Assembly (NCBI GenBank): GCA_933822405.4
Contig: CAKOGP040000813.1
Coordinates: forward strand, 1-41,382
DNA: 41,382 bases
DNA from: Cylindrotheca closterium
Lineage: Eukaryota > Bacillariophyta > Bacillariophyceae > Bacillariales > Bacillariaceae
Direction of reading: 5' to 3'
The notes below the pieces were generated by a model, which saw nothing but the letters and a program-made list of their open reading frames with translations, did not search any database and was not told the origin of the DNA. Shown in pieces: positions 11,294-22,697 of the stretch. The first letter of the stretch is position 1, and the number at the start of each line of letters is the position of its first letter. The position numbers and the translations under genes are program-made.

Positions 11294-12845
11294 GTGTCGG
11301 AGAGTTACAGGTTTCTGCTGTAGTTTCAGCTGAGACGACGCTTACCTTGAAGAAAATATAAGTAGGTTAGACACAGAAGAACACAGAGAACAATCCGAGT
11401 CCCCACTCGGCAGTTTATCATCGTCGCAAAAGACTCACAAACCGCAAAGTCCGGAAGTTTGTCGTCCCAACCAAACTCGGAGTTTGGGGAGGAATTCCAC
11501 ACACGGACAATTCTTATTGGTGGAAGGCTATTAAAATGGCTGACGTATGGCACCTTCCCTTAATAAGACGGAATTTGCATTCTATTCCTAAATCTTCGTC
11601 GGTATTAAGGCGGATTTTTCAATCTTTCGTTAAATATTCGTGTTGGAAGAGACACGCTCATCTTAAAAGCCATCTGCCAGATTCCAGATTTTCATTTAAC
11701 AACACAGAATTAGCTTCACAAAATTCCCATCATTCGCACACGCTTTTGGAGAGAGAGATGAAAATGCATGCATGACATGCGAAACGTGTCCCAAACTATG
11801 GACAAGAGTGGAGTTGGAGGAGCGGAAGGTTCTTTTTGCGTGGGTAAGTGACCCAAGGATGGGAAGCGAACTCTGATTGATAAATTGGTATTGCCAATAG
11901 ACGCTCCACTTCCTATTGAAGTTGGAAGACGAGCGGATGAGCAGAATTTTTTTTGATTTTATCGCCTCTTTTATCATCCATGAGTGAGTTGCAGGGAGGC
12001 CAAATGTTACCAAGGAGGTAAAATTGACTGTCTACAGTAAAATTGACTGTCTGCAGTACCGGTACCAGTGAGAAAGTGGGTCCCGCAGTATTATCTGGTA
12101 GTCGTAGATATATTACATTTTTTATACGAACGTGCCTGTATTTTCGTTTTAACCCATCAACTTCTGCAGGGCGGAAACACCTGATTCCCAAAATAAGCTG
12201 GAAGCAACAGTCAACAGTTGTAATTTCAGTGCTCCAACAAGGGGAAACTTTCACTGCCTGAAGGTTCTCTATGGTGGAGTTGGCATTGTACTTTTAATTC
12301 CCCAACGGGCTCGGCGGCATGTAAATCGCATGTTACCCAATGGCTGGTGGCCAACATGGCTTTGGTTGCAATATGATGAATGAATGGTCCATCAGCAGTC
12401 CAATCCAATTCCAATGCCAACAATCCATCTCATTTCGGATCGGAGACCAACCAACGAACCAGCCTTCTACGGTATCGGGTGCCTGGTACTATTGTATGAT
12501 TCCTAATATGTCTATCGTCGTTCGCCTCAAGACTCAAAAATATTCGCCTTCCAATCGACTGATGATGGATTCATTCATTCATTCGCTCCTTCATGCATTA
12601 TTGCAACAACGAATGAATGAATATATGAATCCTCTCCGCTGCTTAGAGATTCGTCATCATTCGCAAATAGTATTACCGGTATATGGACCCTCCCCTCGCT
12701 TTACTCTTGCGTGGTGAGTAAAAGCCAGATGGCTGGCATGCTTCTCCTTGCTGCCCTGGCAGTGAGACAATCATTTTTAATACCATGGCTGATCAGTTGA
12801 CATGTCTATAACGGATCATCGTCCACTTCAAAGTCAGTCCATCAG
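11294..12845. other. non-coding region
   Basis: No gene can be supported. Short open frames on both strands lack motifs. It contains a 19-base tandem repeat, TACCGGTA motifs near 12057 and 12673, and CATT-rich low-complexity sequence around 12570-12620. Confidence 0.45.
12019..12056. repeat. 19-base tandem direct repeat
   Basis: Two adjacent copies of GTAAAATTGACTGTCTACA, the second with one change (G for A), immediately followed by a GTACCGGTACC palindrome. Confidence 0.85.
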
Positions 12846-14990
12846 TCACCTCCTCTGAACCGGTGGCATTTGATGCGGCATTCGAAGTTTCGCCTTGGAG
12901 GCTGATGAAAGGTGGCCCAGATCAATGTCCATCCAGTCGGCCAACTTTTGTTGTTTGATTCCACCAAGCTCGGCCAAACTTTGGATTCGTTTGACGATTG
13001 GTTCCATCATTTCCTTATTGTTGGAGTGATCTCTCCAATCCTTGCTCACGCGGCCAGTCTTGACAGCTGTAATCATGACATTTTTACTTGTGTGTTCTCC
13101 TCCGATGAATTCAAAGACTTGAACCTTGTATCCAGCTGCTTCCAGTAGGAGTGCCCGAATGGAATCCGTAATGGTTTCCGACATGCGTTCGCGATAGACT
13201 CCATGCTTTAGTACGTCGGCAAGTGGATGCGTTTGACTTTCAGCTACATAGTGAGAATTTAGTTGCGGTCGCACTTGCTTGTGACAGCTGAATGAATGAA
13301 TCAATCAATTCAACAATTCATCAATTCATCAATCAAACGCATATGGTGCCATAATCAAACGGCAGCAACAATAATGAGATCAACCATCCAATAGAGAGTA
13401 GCACTTCCATGTTGTCCAAAAGTAGCTTACTTACCATGGTGCAACAATCAATAGCGAGGCTCCCGAACAGATTCCTGACCAAATGGCATCATCCGTAGCA
13501 GTATCACATGCATGAAGGGCAATCAAGACTCTCAGTTCATCTTCGTTTATCTTCTTTTCCTCGACTTCTGCCACAAATTGTTCAATGGTACCTTCTTCGA
13601 ATTGCAATCCATCAAAGTCTTTGCCGAGCGATCTAGCAATTCCCGATATCTCTTCCACCAATTTGGGTCGAACATCAATCCCTCTCGACCTTGTCGCAGC
13701 ATATTGCTTGTTTGCAACCAGATAGGAATGCAATGAAAATGTCAAGTACCCTCGTCCACAGCCCATGTCCACCACCGAAATGGGTCGTTGTTTGCGTTTG
13801 GTATCACTATCATCACTATCATCACTATCATCACTATCATCACTATCAGCACCTTCTTCCACGACTTTGTCAATCAGTCGGCCCGCAATTTCCACAAACT
13901 TTTGACACTGTCGAAGTTTGGACTTCATCCCTTGCTTTGGTTTGCCATTGGCATGCGTCACACCCAAGGCTTGCAAAAAGTCGGCTCTTTTGTCAAGCGG
14001 GGTTTGCTTTTCACGGTCGTGAGCGGTAGGAACAATAACTTGTTGTCCTTGTTGTTGTCCTTGTTGTTGTTGTTGTTGCTTATTGGCCTTGGTCTTTTTG
14101 GATACCCGAGTTATCAATTTGGGCTTATTCTTTTTCTTGTTGCCACCACCACCAGCTAGCTGAAGGTCAACCACGTGGGTCAAGGTATGCAATTCGGCTC
14201 CTTGGATTGGATTGGTGGCAATTGCTTCCGCACCCCATTCCGAGACCACCACCGAAGGAGCTTCCAAAATGAGCTGGGGCAAGATTTCCGGAATTTCGTC
14301 CAGGTTTAGATTTTTGCAAATGTCGGTAGCCCCATGGTATTTCCAAGTGAGTTGCAGCAAGACCTCATCCGTGTTTTTCTGTTTGCTCATTATCAGTCGT
14401 CCTTGGACTTGTCGAATGACACCCCGAAGCGAATTGGCTGTGGAACCAAGCGTCGAACTCGATTCCATTGTCGTGGTGGATGTTTTTGATTTGGCTTTTT
14501 TGGGCTTTGGAACTCCTCTCAGCACCAACGACGAAAACGTTTGTTCGTGAATGGATTCTTGAACGCGAGCGACAAATTGATGTACCAATAATAAGGTTTC
14601 CTGATCATCCTTGTCAGCATTATTAATATCATCAGCTGATTCTTCATCTACTGGGCTCACATTGTCGTCGTCGTCGTCGTTGAGGATATCGTCATCGCCA
14701 GATATGGCGGTGCTGCTGGCTCTCAACAATAGGCTAGTCAGGGATGGGTATTGCCGATGATTCTGATTGCGCAAGTTTAGATGTGGGCGTAGACATAGAT
14801 CGGTTCTGCCCATGCCCACAAAACTTGAAGTCAGTCTTACTGTTGTTGGATCTTCTGGATGGCGATTTTGTTGTTGTTGTTGTTGTCGTACAATAAAGAA
14901 GGCATGTGATGGGTGTATTATGATGATAGCTCCAATAAGACAAATGGCCAGATTGGTGTAGCATCCTCTTATCGGATGAATCCCGTACAT
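12846..14990 (-). CDS. SAM-dependent methyltransferase, probably plastid-targeted
   Basis: Two exons, 14990-13435 and 13287-12846; 665 aa. The intron splits a Cys codon, and splicing creates the family motif VAPCCHKQVRPQL across the junction. The start at 14990 gives a signal-peptide-like hydrophobic segment (about 12-26) followed by SHAFF, resembling the ASAFAP cleavage site of diatom plastid pre-sequences. Next come Gln-rich and Asp-rich stretches. The class I methyltransferase core lies in the C-terminal half: glycine loop VVDMGCGRGYLTF (Asp408, Gly410, Gly412), GIDVRP, and ALHACDTATDD (about 492-502). The same order of motifs occurs in bacterial and eukaryotic Methyltransf_32-like proteins, whose substrates are mostly unknown. 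A nine-base repeat at 13803-13847 encodes an Asp-Ser-Asp tract just before the glycine loop. Open frame continues upstream to 15137 but without a good ATG context. Confidence 0.85.
13803..13847. repeat. in-frame nine-base repeat (Asp/Ser tract)
   Basis: Tandem ATCATCACT units inside the methyltransferase coding region; on the minus strand they encode alternating Asp-Asp-Ser. The unit is a multiple of three, so length change keeps frame. Confidence 0.9.
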
Positions 14991-15559
14991 GCTGCTATTA
15001 CTCTGGTGCAATATAATGGAAGATCCGCGGTGTATATATGGTGATTTTGATTCTGCATGATGAATTCGCGCAAAGTTGAAAGTGTATGGTTGGATGGACA
15101 TCTGGGCAGACCGACTCCCAAATTTGACATCTTGCAATTATATTGAACTGCTCTTCTCCACAATTAGGGGGGGAACCTTTTTGAAAATGAACTTACGGTT
15201 CCCCCGAACTTACTGAAAAATTTGAAACCATGTGAAAGCTCCAAACTGAAGGAGTGATATGCGTTGGATGTCACTAAAGACTGCAAGAATATGTACCTAC
15301 GCTGATTTTGTAGATTGGAACTGGAACCTATGGTCTTTGAAGGCGAACGATTAGTACCAGGATGGAATTTGGGGCTTGGAAGGTTGATCCGAATCAATCC
15401 CAGACAGACGCAGGTCCAGATATCATATACGACCATTATCTTTACTACCAACCACTGCTGATTGATTGACACTTGACGCCATCACAGTATTCCTACGACG
15501 CTATTGCTGATCTGAAACTTCATTCTATTTGATCAGAGCATCCCTCATTTCATACCAGC
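14991..15559. other. divergent promoter region
   Basis: It lies between the leftward methyltransferase gene and the rightward hypothetical gene. No further gene is supported; a 102-codon frame at 15164-15472 (-) has no recognisable features. Confidence 0.45.
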
Positions 15560-16288
15560 ATGGATTCCACCAAATGGTGGAAACGTCTACGATGCGACTG
15601 CTTCACAGAGGGCATTGTCGTTCAAGACGATCATCAGCAATATTCCGAGATGCTGATTCCCAACAAGAATGATATCTCCAATGTCACGGAATCTACAGCG
15701 GGCGAGTCCGCATGGGACGAAGATGATATCATTGTGAACGATGCCCAAACAAATCGACCACTTCCTCAACAAGAGGAAAGCCTATTCTTTGACATGCTGG
15801 CGCCTGTGACCTCAAAGGGAGTCATGGAATTGGTGGACATGGCCAAGGCCAAATTCATGTCCTCCAGTGAAATCAACTATCCTTCCTCTCTCACCGGATC
15901 GAGTTTTGTGACTGGTGGCAACACTGCTAATAATGAACGGCGGGTCGAACTGTCATGGGCCAAGGTGGCTGCCAAATTACGGAACAAACGCCAAGCACAG
16001 TCTCGTCGCCATGCTGCTCCTCCAGCGGCACCACCCGCCACCACTGACAATAACAATGATCAACACCCAACGGGTCCTTTTCTGCTAGGCATTGCATTTC
16101 CTCACCCAGCATATATGAACTCGCAACGTACTTTTGGTGGTGGCAAGGAGGAGGGCATGACACCACAACCGCCAACGACAACTGTCATAACAACACCAAA
16201 CGAGGCGAGATACTTCAAGACTAGTTCCAATATTCATCATCCACACGAGGAAATGATATCCAAAGAGACCAAAGTTGTTCGATTATAA
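15560..16288 (+). CDS. hypothetical protein, single exon
   Basis: 242 aa from an ATG at 15560. I do not recognise the family. The N-terminus (MDSTKWWKRLRCDCF) is basic and aromatic. An acidic region follows (about 45-60), then a segment LFFDMLAPVTSKGVMELVDMAKAK split by no gap and likely helical, and a basic helix (SWAKVAAKLRNKRQAQSRR, about 132-150) that could bind nucleic acid or serve as a nuclear signal. The remainder is Pro/Thr/Asn-rich and probably disordered. No signal peptide or membrane segment. It converges with the gene ending at 16533. Confidence 0.6.
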   Translation: MDSTKWWKRLRCDCFTEGIVVQDDHQQYSEMLIPNKNDISNVTESTAGESAWDEDDIIVNDAQTNRPLPQQEESLFFDMLAPVTSKGVMELVDMAKAKFMSSSEINYPSSLTGSSFVTGGNTANNERRVELSWAKVAAKLRNKRQAQSRRHAAPPAAPPATTDNNNDQHPTGPFLLGIAFPHPAYMNSQRTFGGGKEEGMTPQPPTTTVITTPNEARYFKTSSNIHHPHEEMISKETKVVRL

Positions 16289-16532
16289 AGCTTTGGTTGA
16301 GGGGACCATAACTGCACAATGGCTGAAATGAAATCAAAAGGAATGATCATCTTTTTTAAAATACTAAATAGACTCGGCCTCTCCTTTTCCTTTCCAGTGC
16401 AGGCAATTCTAATATAGCCCGCGCACGATTCGAAGTGCGGATGTCGTTCTTTCATCACTTTTTGAATGGACAGTTCGTTGCATATTATTTAGGAATGGCT
16501 ATTATCCAGTATCATATTATATTATGGATAAT

Positions 16533-18095
16533 CTATCCATCGCCGTCTTCTTCTTCTTCGTCGTCGTCATCATCATCGGCTCCTCCCAAAATGGCCAAGG
16601 GCGGTACCTTTTTTTCCGATTTGCCTTCCTTTTCGCCAGGACTAGTATTCGTAAATTCATCGTCATGATCATCGTCTTCGTCTTCTTCTTCTTCCTCCTC
16701 CTCCTCATCATCATCTTCACTGGATGCATCGTCCGCAGCAGTATTATTGTTCTTGGAGGGTAAATGTGCTGCTGCTGCTGATGCTGGAGGGGGTGATGCT
16801 CGTGGAGATGGAATGGTAGCACTTATTCCTCCTCCTCCCATTTCATATGCATGCTGTGGTGGATAGGATGATGATGATGATGATGCATGATGATGATGAT
16901 TATGATGCATAGCGGCAATATGGGGAGGAGGAGCGTGATGTGGATGATGAGGATGATGATGATGATGAGTTGGAGGACCACCATAGGGAGGATAAGATCC
17001 ATAAGGAGGAGGACCGTGCATTCCTGATGGTGACATATGATGCTGATGCGGTGCATGGTGCGGATGTGGTGCATGGTGAGGATGATGATAGGGAGCATGG
17101 GGATTTCCAAATCCACCACCTGGAGGCTGAACAATAAAGCAAACAAATTATGGGAATATATAATTAGCGACAGGTAGGATCATCCCAAAGCCAGCATGAA
17201 TGGATATGAAACTTACCATATATGGATCATGATGCTGGTGGTGATGATGAGGATGATGAGCAGTAGCGCCCCAATTATGCTGGCCCATGGGGCCATAATC
17301 GTGGGGATGCATTGGTGGTGAAGGGCTAGCTCTCGGATTGGAGTCATGGTGGGCCGTACCTGTTGTCTTCGTCTTTTCCAAAGGTGTCATTTCTTCGTCT
17401 GATTCTTCTCTGGGATCAATGTTCTTGCCATGTTTGTCTTCATTCTTGATTGCCGAGTGATCTGGAGACGAATCGTCATCATCAGCATCATCAATGGACA
17501 TGCATAAAGACTTATTGTCTGGAATATCTGCTTGCGCTTTGGCCTCTGCATTTTGATCATGGGACTCCTTCTTTACCACTTTCTTCTTCTTTTTCTTGGA
17601 CAAGGGCGATTTTTCTGCGCTCTCTTCCTTCTTGACTTTCTCCATAACTTGTTCTTCTTTATTGTCATCTTCGTTGTCGTCTAAAGCATTTTCCTTGGCG
17701 GGCGATGGCTTTTTCTTGGAACCCTTCTTGCGTTTCTCCGCCGCAGACTTTTTGGTTTTTGGCTCCGTAGATCGTTTGCGCTTTTTGGTGGCAGCCGTCT
17801 TATTGGTTCTACCATTACTATTGCTCTTATTGGACACATCGGGTTGCTTCCACACCGAAGATGAGTTCAATTTGCCAGTTTCAGGATTCAAATTGGAACA
17901 GATCTCTTCCATCCAATACCGGCGTTGGAGCTTTTTGGCGGCTATTGCTTCTTTGGCTACCAGAACTGCATTGATTAGTTGAGTATGAACTTGTTTCCAA
18001 GCTTCCAAGGTCTCTGTAGGGCTTTGTTTTGCTGATGTTTCCGTCATACCATTCTTATTGCCGCCTTGATTCATCTTAATCATTTCCTTATCCAT
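16533..18095 (-). CDS. hypothetical Lys-, His- and acid-rich low-complexity protein
   Basis: Two exons, 18095-17217 and 17126-16533, phase-0 intron (GTAAGT..TTCAG); 490 aa. Only residues about 20-75 look like an ordered domain, predicted helical (TLEAWKQVHTQLINAV, then AAKKLQRRYWMEEICSNL). It is followed by several Lys-rich blocks that resemble nuclear signals (KKRKRS, KKKKKK), an acidic region, a long His/Pro/Gly-rich region spanning the splice junction, a poly-Ser and poly-Ala patch and a poly-Glu/Asp C-terminus ending DGDG. A nuclear, chromatin- or RNA-associated role is a guess from composition. His-rich tracts could bind metal. Much of the coding DNA is microsatellite-like (CAT, GAA, GAT runs). 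The open frame continues upstream of 18095 but contains no ATG. Confidence 0.65.
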
Positions 18096-18876
18096 ATGTT
18101 CCTTTCCTTGCCGGTTGCTTTTGCTTCGCCGCCTTCCCACTTCTGTCTTCAGGTAAAGAGCCCGAATGCGGTTTCGGTTATTGTATGATGAATGCAATGA
18201 TGATGAATGCAATAATATGATGAAAATTAATTGCTGATGAGTATATCATATGAAGCTAAGTTAGTCCTTCATCACCTTTTTGCATCCTATAATAATAATA
18301 TCTTGGTGCTATTGTATCATGGAGAAGCTATGTATGAATGGACTTATCCCTTTGATAGTAGTATACTAGCACTGTATATCCCTGTTGCGCTATCATCATC
18401 ACCATCATCATTCATTATATGGGATTATGTTATTGTCCTCCTTTGCAAATACGTGGATGATGATGCCAATCACCATCGTCCATGGTCTCATAGTCATGTT
18501 GAAGATACAAATAGGCAGTTTGAAATTCCCAGCAATTCAAATGTCCACCAATGTCTTCTTGAAATATTTTCCAATTCAAATTGTTGCAATCGTGAGGAAT
18601 CGTCATGAGACATTTGGGGACAGTTTCTTGTACCTTGGACCAATCCACATCATGACTGGAAGTAGTAGAGCAGAATCGATTGTTGGTGGATCGATGCAAA
18701 ACTCAGATCGCGCCTATATATATATATATACCGAATGAATGAACGAATGAATATATAATCAATCCATTCACTAAAACAAGGCTATTGAATAATAGACTCA
18801 CTAATCTTATGTAGTACTTTCACCCAAGGGCATCACACATAATTTGCTCCAAGGGTATATCAATGATATAGGACGC
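18096..18876. other. spacer with TA microsatellite
   Basis: It holds the promoter of the Lys/His-rich gene and the 3' side of the vWD gene. A (TA)8 run lies at 18715-18730. A minus-strand frame at 18430-18699 (89 codons) has protein-like composition but no motif, so I do not call it. Confidence 0.4.
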
Positions 18877-20171
18877 TTAGAATGCACCGACCATATCCAG
18901 GTCTTGAGTGGCCAAGATGTCATAGACGCAGTCCTTGATGGTAAGAGGGTCAGTCAAAGCAGATCCACAGGCGGCTTCAGCGGCTTCAATGGAGATCGAC
19001 GACTCGGCCAAGCGACGCTTGCGTTCTCCGCGGGGATCTTCCGGCTTGATGCACAGCTCAGGGAATTGAGGTTCGGAAACTTCGTGGAAGAGCCTTGGCT
19101 CGGAAGGAAGGACTTGCCATTCGTCTCCAAACTCAGCAAAGTCATCCATGACGGTGGATCCATCGCGGGCAAGAAGCTGTCCGGTCTTGTAGTTTCCAAG
19201 AAGACCGATAGTGTTTCCAAAGACGGATTGGTCACCGTTGAACTTGACACGGACGAACTCCTTGTAAAGTTGGACAACAATGGAAGTACTCTCGTTCACC
19301 TTGATGATGTAATGACGCTTGTAAACAGAGGGAAGTTCCTGAGTCACAGGGAAGCCTGCGAAAGTGTCAAGGTCGCCTTGATACTCGTAGTTGATCCAGT
19401 AGTGAGCTTCAGCATCATCGGCATTAGGGGAGCCTTCGATCTCAAGAATGTCGTCTCCAATCTTGATGGCAACGGACTTGATATAGGACCAGAAGCGAAC
19501 GACCTTGGTACGGATTTGAATGTCCAATCCCTTGCCTTCGATAAAATCGGCATCCTTGACCAAGGTGAGATCACACTGTCCATGGTACTCGTAGTGCTCA
19601 TTGCTCCAGGTAGTGAAGTGAGGATCGCCACCTGTGTTTCCACCACCATCATTTTCGGCTCCAACGAGAGGGTAAATGACATCACCAGTTTGCTGTGAAA
19701 ACAGAAGTAGCTTTAGACAAACGCACACAATGGGCAGCGCACATGGACAGGAAGCCTCCATCAACTTACCCACTGCCCTTTGGCAGATTCTCCAAAAGGA
19801 TCAAACCTTCCATGCTCAAACCCTACAGGAATACCAATTTCTGGACGGCTCTCCTGCGACTTCCAAACCCTCACAGTTGCTCCCCCCATGGTTTGACCGT
19901 TTCGTTGCCATCGCACTTCATAGGTTGCTCCAGACAATTCGCTTGCTTCAGGAAAGGAGCCAAAGACCGCTAGCCAATGTTCTGGAAGAAAAAGAAAGTA
20001 TTGTCCCACATTGTCGCCACCTATCAATTTATTATTCCAGCCACCTGCAACAGGAACCCCCTTTCCGTCAATTGCATCAAATGCATTCTGAAGAAGCTCG
20101 GGCTGCTGGGCGGAAACATTACGTACCAACAGGGCAGCTAGGAGAGAAGCGATTGAGAGGATCTTGTTCAT
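18877..20171 (-). CDS. secreted von Willebrand factor type D (GDPH) domain protein
   Basis: Two exons, 20171-19770 and 19692-18877, phase-0 intron; 405 aa. A signal peptide (hydrophobic about 4-16, cleavage after NVSA at 21) is followed by an unrecognised domain of about 110 residues containing WNNKLIGGDNVGQYFLF and ATYEVRWQR. The second exon carries a vWD domain beginning GGDPHFTTW (GDPH at 156-159) and containing HGQCDLTLV, YKEFVRVKFNG and NTIGLLGNY. The C-terminal part holds a dibasic GERKRRLAE site and a short Cys-containing tail with AACGSALTDPLTIKDCVYD, common after vWD domains. GDPH sites in mucins can self-cleave between Asp and Pro, and GDPH-domain proteins have been found in diatom adhesive trails, so an extracellular matrix or adhesion role is plausible inference. 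An in-frame ATG seven codons upstream (20192) is an alternative start. Confidence 0.87.
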
Positions 20172-21221
20172 GGTGCTACTAGAATGATACATCTGTGTCG
20201 TTTTTCAAATTGACTGTTTGGGTGCACCAAATTGAAAATTGTGAGACTGACATGTGGATCCATAACTTGACCACAAAGGGGCGGTTGGTGATTTGCAAGG
20301 TTCACGTTCATTCACGTTAGGTTGAGCAGAAACTGCATGTGGGTAAAAACGTAGGATGTCTACTTATCGCCCTAGTAGTCAAAGGCGAAGTAGAGAGAAC
20401 CACAAATTTGGGGAAAACTGCACAGCTGTACTTTCAACGCTAATACGAAGTCGACAACGTGAGTACCGTGGTACGGCAGTTCTTGGCTTGCGTGAAGTGG
20501 TGTGCACTCTGATATTTGCTTGGAGAAAGGATTAAAAATGCACAGTCCGATATCCACTTGCAGAAAGGATTAAATTACCGATTGAATCTGTGAGGGGAAG
20601 TGCGCAACCTATCCAGACTTATTGAGATGATTTTTCTCTCTATTGAGGCAAGACTGCTTCATTTATAGGGCGTGTGGCACCAAAATAAGAGATAACTGGC
20701 GCAGGCATCAAAATTCACGTTGCGAAAAGGATGAGAAAGGATTTCTAGTCTCCTTTTTGATCTGCGCACGATGGCCCGTCTTTTCCCCCCCCCGGCAGCT
20801 TATTTGCGCATGTGGAAACTGAGATGTACCACTACGGTGGTGTTCGGGTGTCAACAATTTTACGTGTCACAGTTGACCACATAAATTAAAACGGTCTCTT
20901 ACGGTACCAGGTACCGGTAGGCACGTGTCTGTATCGACGGCTATTTCCTTCTATTTTAGTCTTGATGGAAAAGGCAGATACTCAATTGGTCGAGGAGGTG
21001 GCATTTGAAGTATTTTTAATAAGGGAATTCACAGAGATGACACAGTACTCAATCGTAGATCTCACGTACAGTCCAAACCAAAATTCTCAAACACGCAGTA
21101 GAAATGCGTAAGAATAGTAGTCCACGTCACATAACAGGTCTAAGAAAGTACTTTGGCAAACTTCGTGGGTTTTGTACCAATCCATCAGAACAACAAATCG
21201 TCATTTTCATCATCAACCTTC

Positions 21222-21293
21222 CGGGACGGCCGGGAAAATCAATATTTACTCTCAAGAATTGTATGCTAAATTTCTATTTCCCGGCCGTTCCCG
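21222..21293. repeat. inverted repeat (long hairpin), first of two
   Basis: Left arm 21222-21237 (CGGGACGGCCGGGAAA) is the reverse complement of the right arm 21277-21293 apart from one extra T; the loop is about 39 bases. The GC-rich arms could form a strong hairpin in RNA or DNA. Confidence 0.85.
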
Positions 21294-21322
21294 ACCCCTT
21301 GTTGGGATCAACAAAACATCGG

Positions 21323-21395
21323 GCATCTCCACTTTTTTGCACAATTCGCTTCTAAACACATTGAAATGGCATAATATCAAAAAAAGTGGAGATGC
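21323..21395. repeat. inverted repeat (long hairpin), second of two
   Basis: Left arm GCATCTCCACTTTTTTG at 21323-21339 pairs with 21378-21395, differing only by one extra A in the A-run; the loop is about 38 bases. It begins about 30 bases after the first inverted repeat and ends three bases before the ATG at 21399. Confidence 0.85.
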
Positions 21396-21398
21396 GAG

Positions 21399-21743
21399 AT
21401 GAGTCCTAGTGGTGAAATGGTAGCTGCTTTGGAAGCAGTCCGGAAAATGCATCAAGCATACCAAGACAAGTGGATGACTCGTGAGAATTGGGTAAAGTTG
21501 ATGAATCATCATGGCCTACTGCCTTCTAAGGTCAAGAATCCAACAAGGGCTCTGAGCTATGGGATAAGGAACTTTCATAAGAAATGTGGTGTGTCGCCAA
21601 GAGACTGGATCCCAAACCACCTTGGATTCTATGGCGCTACCTATGGTGTATCTATACCAATTTATACTCAAAACAGTAGAAACCTACATTACAACAAGGA
21701 TTTCAGCAAAGTATCGGTAAACCAAGATGGGTTGGAAACATAA
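21399..21743 (+). CDS. hypothetical small protein
   Basis: 114 aa from an ATG at 21399. Not recognised. The sequence is protein-like: an N-terminal amphipathic helix (MVAALEAVRKMHQAYQ), then basic and aromatic residues (WMTRENWVKLMNHHGLL) that suggest a small helical nucleic-acid or protein-binding fold, then a Tyr/Asn-rich tail. The gene stands alone, directly behind two inverted repeats, so it could instead be part of a small mobile element or a decayed gene. No homologous copy is seen elsewhere in the window. Confidence 0.4.
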   Translation: MSPSGEMVAALEAVRKMHQAYQDKWMTRENWVKLMNHHGLLPSKVKNPTRALSYGIRNFHKKCGVSPRDWIPNHLGFYGATYGVSIPIYTQNSRNLHYNKDFSKVSVNQDGLET

Positions 21744-22697
21744 CGCGATCATTCAAATTACGCATTTTGCGCAAGTTTTTTTTCCGACAGTGACAACGAA
21801 CACAACACAATGAGAGGAATAACAGCATAGCATCATAGATAAACAAACAGATACACAGTTCGAATTCCTTCCTTATACATACTATCGAAAATATGGGGAC
21901 GTTTTGTAGCCCTGGATGCCAACTTCATCTGACGAATGGCTTGGAAATGAAAAAATCCTTGATGGAAAGTTTTGCTATACATGCATGCTTCTGCTTCACT
22001 GATTTCTATCAATTGCTGCCGATATTCGTAGCACAATTTAATTGTAGAGGCTTGTTACTCATGCGATAGTTTTTCCCAGTTTGTTAGTCCAGCTGGGACG
22101 AGAAGGATTGACTTCTTGTCTCATGGTGTGTTGGTTGATGCTCATTTATTCAAAATCGATATTTTTGACTAGTCGGACCCGTGTGTGAGAAGAGCAAGGG
22201 TACATGTAGAAAGACTTTCCTTATCTATTTCTGTCGAGATCTCTACATGCAGGCTTGTAGAATGATGGTGTTGTGATTGGTGGGTACGGTTTTTACCCAT
22301 AAAGGCTCCCCCCAGATCACAACTAGATTTGAAAACTGTAACATTTTGTTTTGCAATACCGCAATCACCGCAAAAGAACTCTTGAAAACCTCCTTCTTTT
22401 GTTCTTCTTCCTCTTCCTTTCCCTCCCTCCTCTTCTGCCCTTCTCCCCCTAAGCTAGAATAGAACGATGAAAGTGGTTTGGCCGATCCAAAACTCTGTTG
22501 ACAAAGCGAAAGCCGCCTGATTTGCTACTTCATCGATCCTCTTGTGACCATCAGCCAGTACCTGGTACAGTCAATGTCTATGACATCTAAGCATTCAAGA
22601 GCTGGATCTAAGCCTCGATGGCAACACTTTCATTCTTCCATCGATGGCTGCTCACCCCCCAAACTACCAGCTTCCAAGCATTCTGTCACAATAAACA
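21744..22697. other. spacer and 3' flank of first exostosin copy
   Basis: No gene supported. A minus-strand frame at 21833-22036 starts with TTG only. From about 22484 the sequence is the left member of the segmental duplication. Confidence 0.45.

Larger units (their letters stand above)
20172..21398. other. non-coding region ending in two inverted repeats
   Basis: No gene supported. It contains a GGTACCAGGTACCGG palindromic cluster at about 20903-20921 and the two consecutive inverted repeats described separately. Confidence 0.5.

Noticed and set aside
12340..12717. Plus-strand 125-codon frame
   Set aside because: Low-complexity CATT-derived sequence with no motif or plausible domain.
14991..15137. 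Longer N-terminus of the methyltransferase
   Set aside because: The outermost codon is TTG, and the internal ATG at 14990 places a signal peptide with SHAFF at the correct distance.
18430..18699. Minus-strand 89-codon frame with protein-like text
   Set aside because: Too short and motif-free to call without transcript support.
21396..21460. Possible tRNA-like segment (AGTGGTGAAATGGTAG resembles a D arm)
   Set aside because: No B-box or acceptor stem pairing can be found, and the segment lies inside an open frame.
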